A stretch of DNA of 64,000 nucleotides from Gloeobacter kilaueensis JS1 (GTDB taxonomy: Bacteria > Cyanobacteriota > Cyanobacteriia > Gloeobacterales > Gloeobacteraceae): positions 248,001 through 312,000 of the forward strand of contig NC_022600.1 in NCBI RefSeq assembly GCF_000484535.1, read 5' to 3'. Positions 63,169-64,000 of the stretch are shown here, in pieces; the first letter of the stretch is position 1; each line of letters starts with the position of its first letter. Position numbers and translations under genes: made by a program. The notes beneath the pieces are model-generated. The model saw nothing but the letters and a program-made list of their open reading frames with translations, had not been told where the DNA came from and did not search any database.

Positions 63169-64000
63169 ATGAATCTACGCCAGAAAGCTGTAAAGGGAGT
63201 AGGGTGGTCTGCTGTCCAGAATTTCGGGAGTCAGGCTGTCGGCTTATCAGTCTACTTGATCTTGGCTCGCCTGCTCGGGCCGGAAGTGTTTGGACTGGTG
63301 GCCCTCGCCAGCATTTTTGTGGCTTTCGTACAGGTCTTTCAAGATCAGGGCCTTAACGAGGCCATCATTCAGCGTCAGAAGCTGGATGAGTTGCATCTGG
63401 ATACAGCTTTCTGGACCAATTCTGTTATGGGGCTGCTTCTGACGCTTTTGGGTGTCATCGGCAGCAGTTGGGTGGCCCTGTTCTTTCGTGAACCACGGCT
63501 CAGTCCAGTGATCTGCGTTTTGTCCCTTGGGTTTGTCATTGGTTCTCTAAGTGCAGTTCAGCAGGCGATCCTCACCCGCGACTTTGCCTTTAAGGCGCTG
63601 GCGGCTCGTTCACTCAGTGCAACCTGCTGCGGTGGTGTGGTCGGCATCGCTATGGCTATAGCTGGCTTCGGCGTCTGGAGCTTGGTTGGTCAACAGTTAA
63701 CCAACCAGTTCATTGGCCTTGCCATGTTATGGCGAGCAAGCCCTTGGCGTCCGAAGCTGCGCGTCTCCCGTAAACATCTGGGTGAATTGCTCGCTTTTGG
63801 CGCGAATGTTACAGGCTACAACCTGTCCAACTTTTTCAATCGTCGTTCCGACGATTTCTTAATTGGTTACTTTCTTGGCCCTGTAGCTCTAGGTTACTAC
63901 AGCATCGCCTACCGTATCTTGACGGTAATGGTTCAGTTGCTCACGACAACAACGACACAGGTGGCATTGCCTGCATTTTCACAACTCCAGCAGCAACCAG
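63169..64000 (+). CDS. Oligosaccharide flippase (Wzx-like), 5' part (cut by window end)
   Basis: The frame starts at ATG 63169 (MNLRQKAVKGVGWSAVQNFG) and is open to the window edge, 277 codons. Multiple hydrophobic segments and LILARLLGPEVFGLVALASI, GYFLGPVALGYYSIAYRIL place it in the MOP flippase superfamily. It is the second flippase of the locus besides the one at 50380. Confidence 0.82.
   Translation, partial: MNLRQKAVKGVGWSAVQNFGSQAVGLSVYLILARLLGPEVFGLVALASIFVAFVQVFQDQGLNEAIIQRQKLDELHLDTAFWTNSVMGLLLTLLGVIGSSWVALFFREPRLSPVICVLSLGFVIGSLSAVQQAILTRDFAFKALAARSLSATCCGGVVGIAMAIAGFGVWSLVGQQLTNQFIGLAMLWRASPWRPKLRVSRKHLGELLAFGANVTGYNLSNFFNRRSDDFLIGYFLGPVALGYYSIAYRILTVMVQLLTTTTTQVALPAFSQLQQQP

Overview
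The window looks like the chromosome of a GC-rich cyanobacterium, most likely a Gloeobacter-type species. Direct evidence is a phycocyanobilin:ferredoxin oxidoreductase (pcyA), a CpcT/CpeT-family protein and system II cytochrome c maturation genes (ccs1, ccsA). The Gloeobacter assignment is inferred from high GC and general gene character, not from a database match. I found no rRNA, tRNA, CRISPR array or autonomous transposase.

Layout. 1-4.8 kb: a secreted protein, a small Cys-rich protein, a LysR remnant, one copy of a 302-bp MITE, a large acidic polymorphic-toxin-like protein, an AlkA-type glycosylase and a membrane gene set. 4.9-12.1 kb: ccs1-ccsA-lepB-class V aminotransferase, a VOC protein, a DICT/HD-like protein and a pentapeptide-repeat protein. 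12.1-12.7 kb: a frameshifted nucleotidyltransferase pseudogene split by an inverted second copy of the MITE. 12.8-17.9 kb: arsenosugar-type glycosyltransferases, a methyltransferase, a mercuric-reductase-like flavoprotein and a B12-type radical SAM protein. 18-25.9 kb: a secreted PPC-repeat protein, pcyA, a ClpN-Uma2 fusion, a GPNGG-repeat protein, two solute-binding lipoproteins and a degenerate dienelactone hydrolase.

26-42.4 kb: an alkaline phosphatase with a Pho box, ssb and rpsF, an acyl-CoA synthetase, an RTX/M91 metallopeptidase effector, a CpeT-like protein with a signal peptide, a DUF883/YqjE membrane-stress cluster, purS, glmU, surE and the pstSCAB operon behind a second Pho box. 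The two Pho boxes tie extracellular phosphatase and high-affinity phosphate uptake into one predicted regulon. 42.4-43.9 kb: a catalytically degenerate tyrosine-recombinase-like gene and two conserved hypothetical genes.

44-64 kb: after about 1 kb of non-coding DNA, an exopolysaccharide locus of the Wzx/Wzy type: Wza-like export protein, Wzc-like tyrosine autokinase, Wzy-like polymerase, priming sugar transferase, four other glycosyltransferases, two flippases (the second cut by the window end), a sugar-nucleotide pyrophosphorylase, a phytanoyl-CoA dioxygenase-like enzyme and three secreted proteins. Two of the secreted proteins share an unrecognised C-terminal domain. The locus has lower GC and longer spacers than the rest.

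The most notable observations are the MITE pair with TA target duplications, the two acidic-leader effector-like proteins, the ClpN-Uma2 fusion and the shared secreted domain of the polysaccharide locus.
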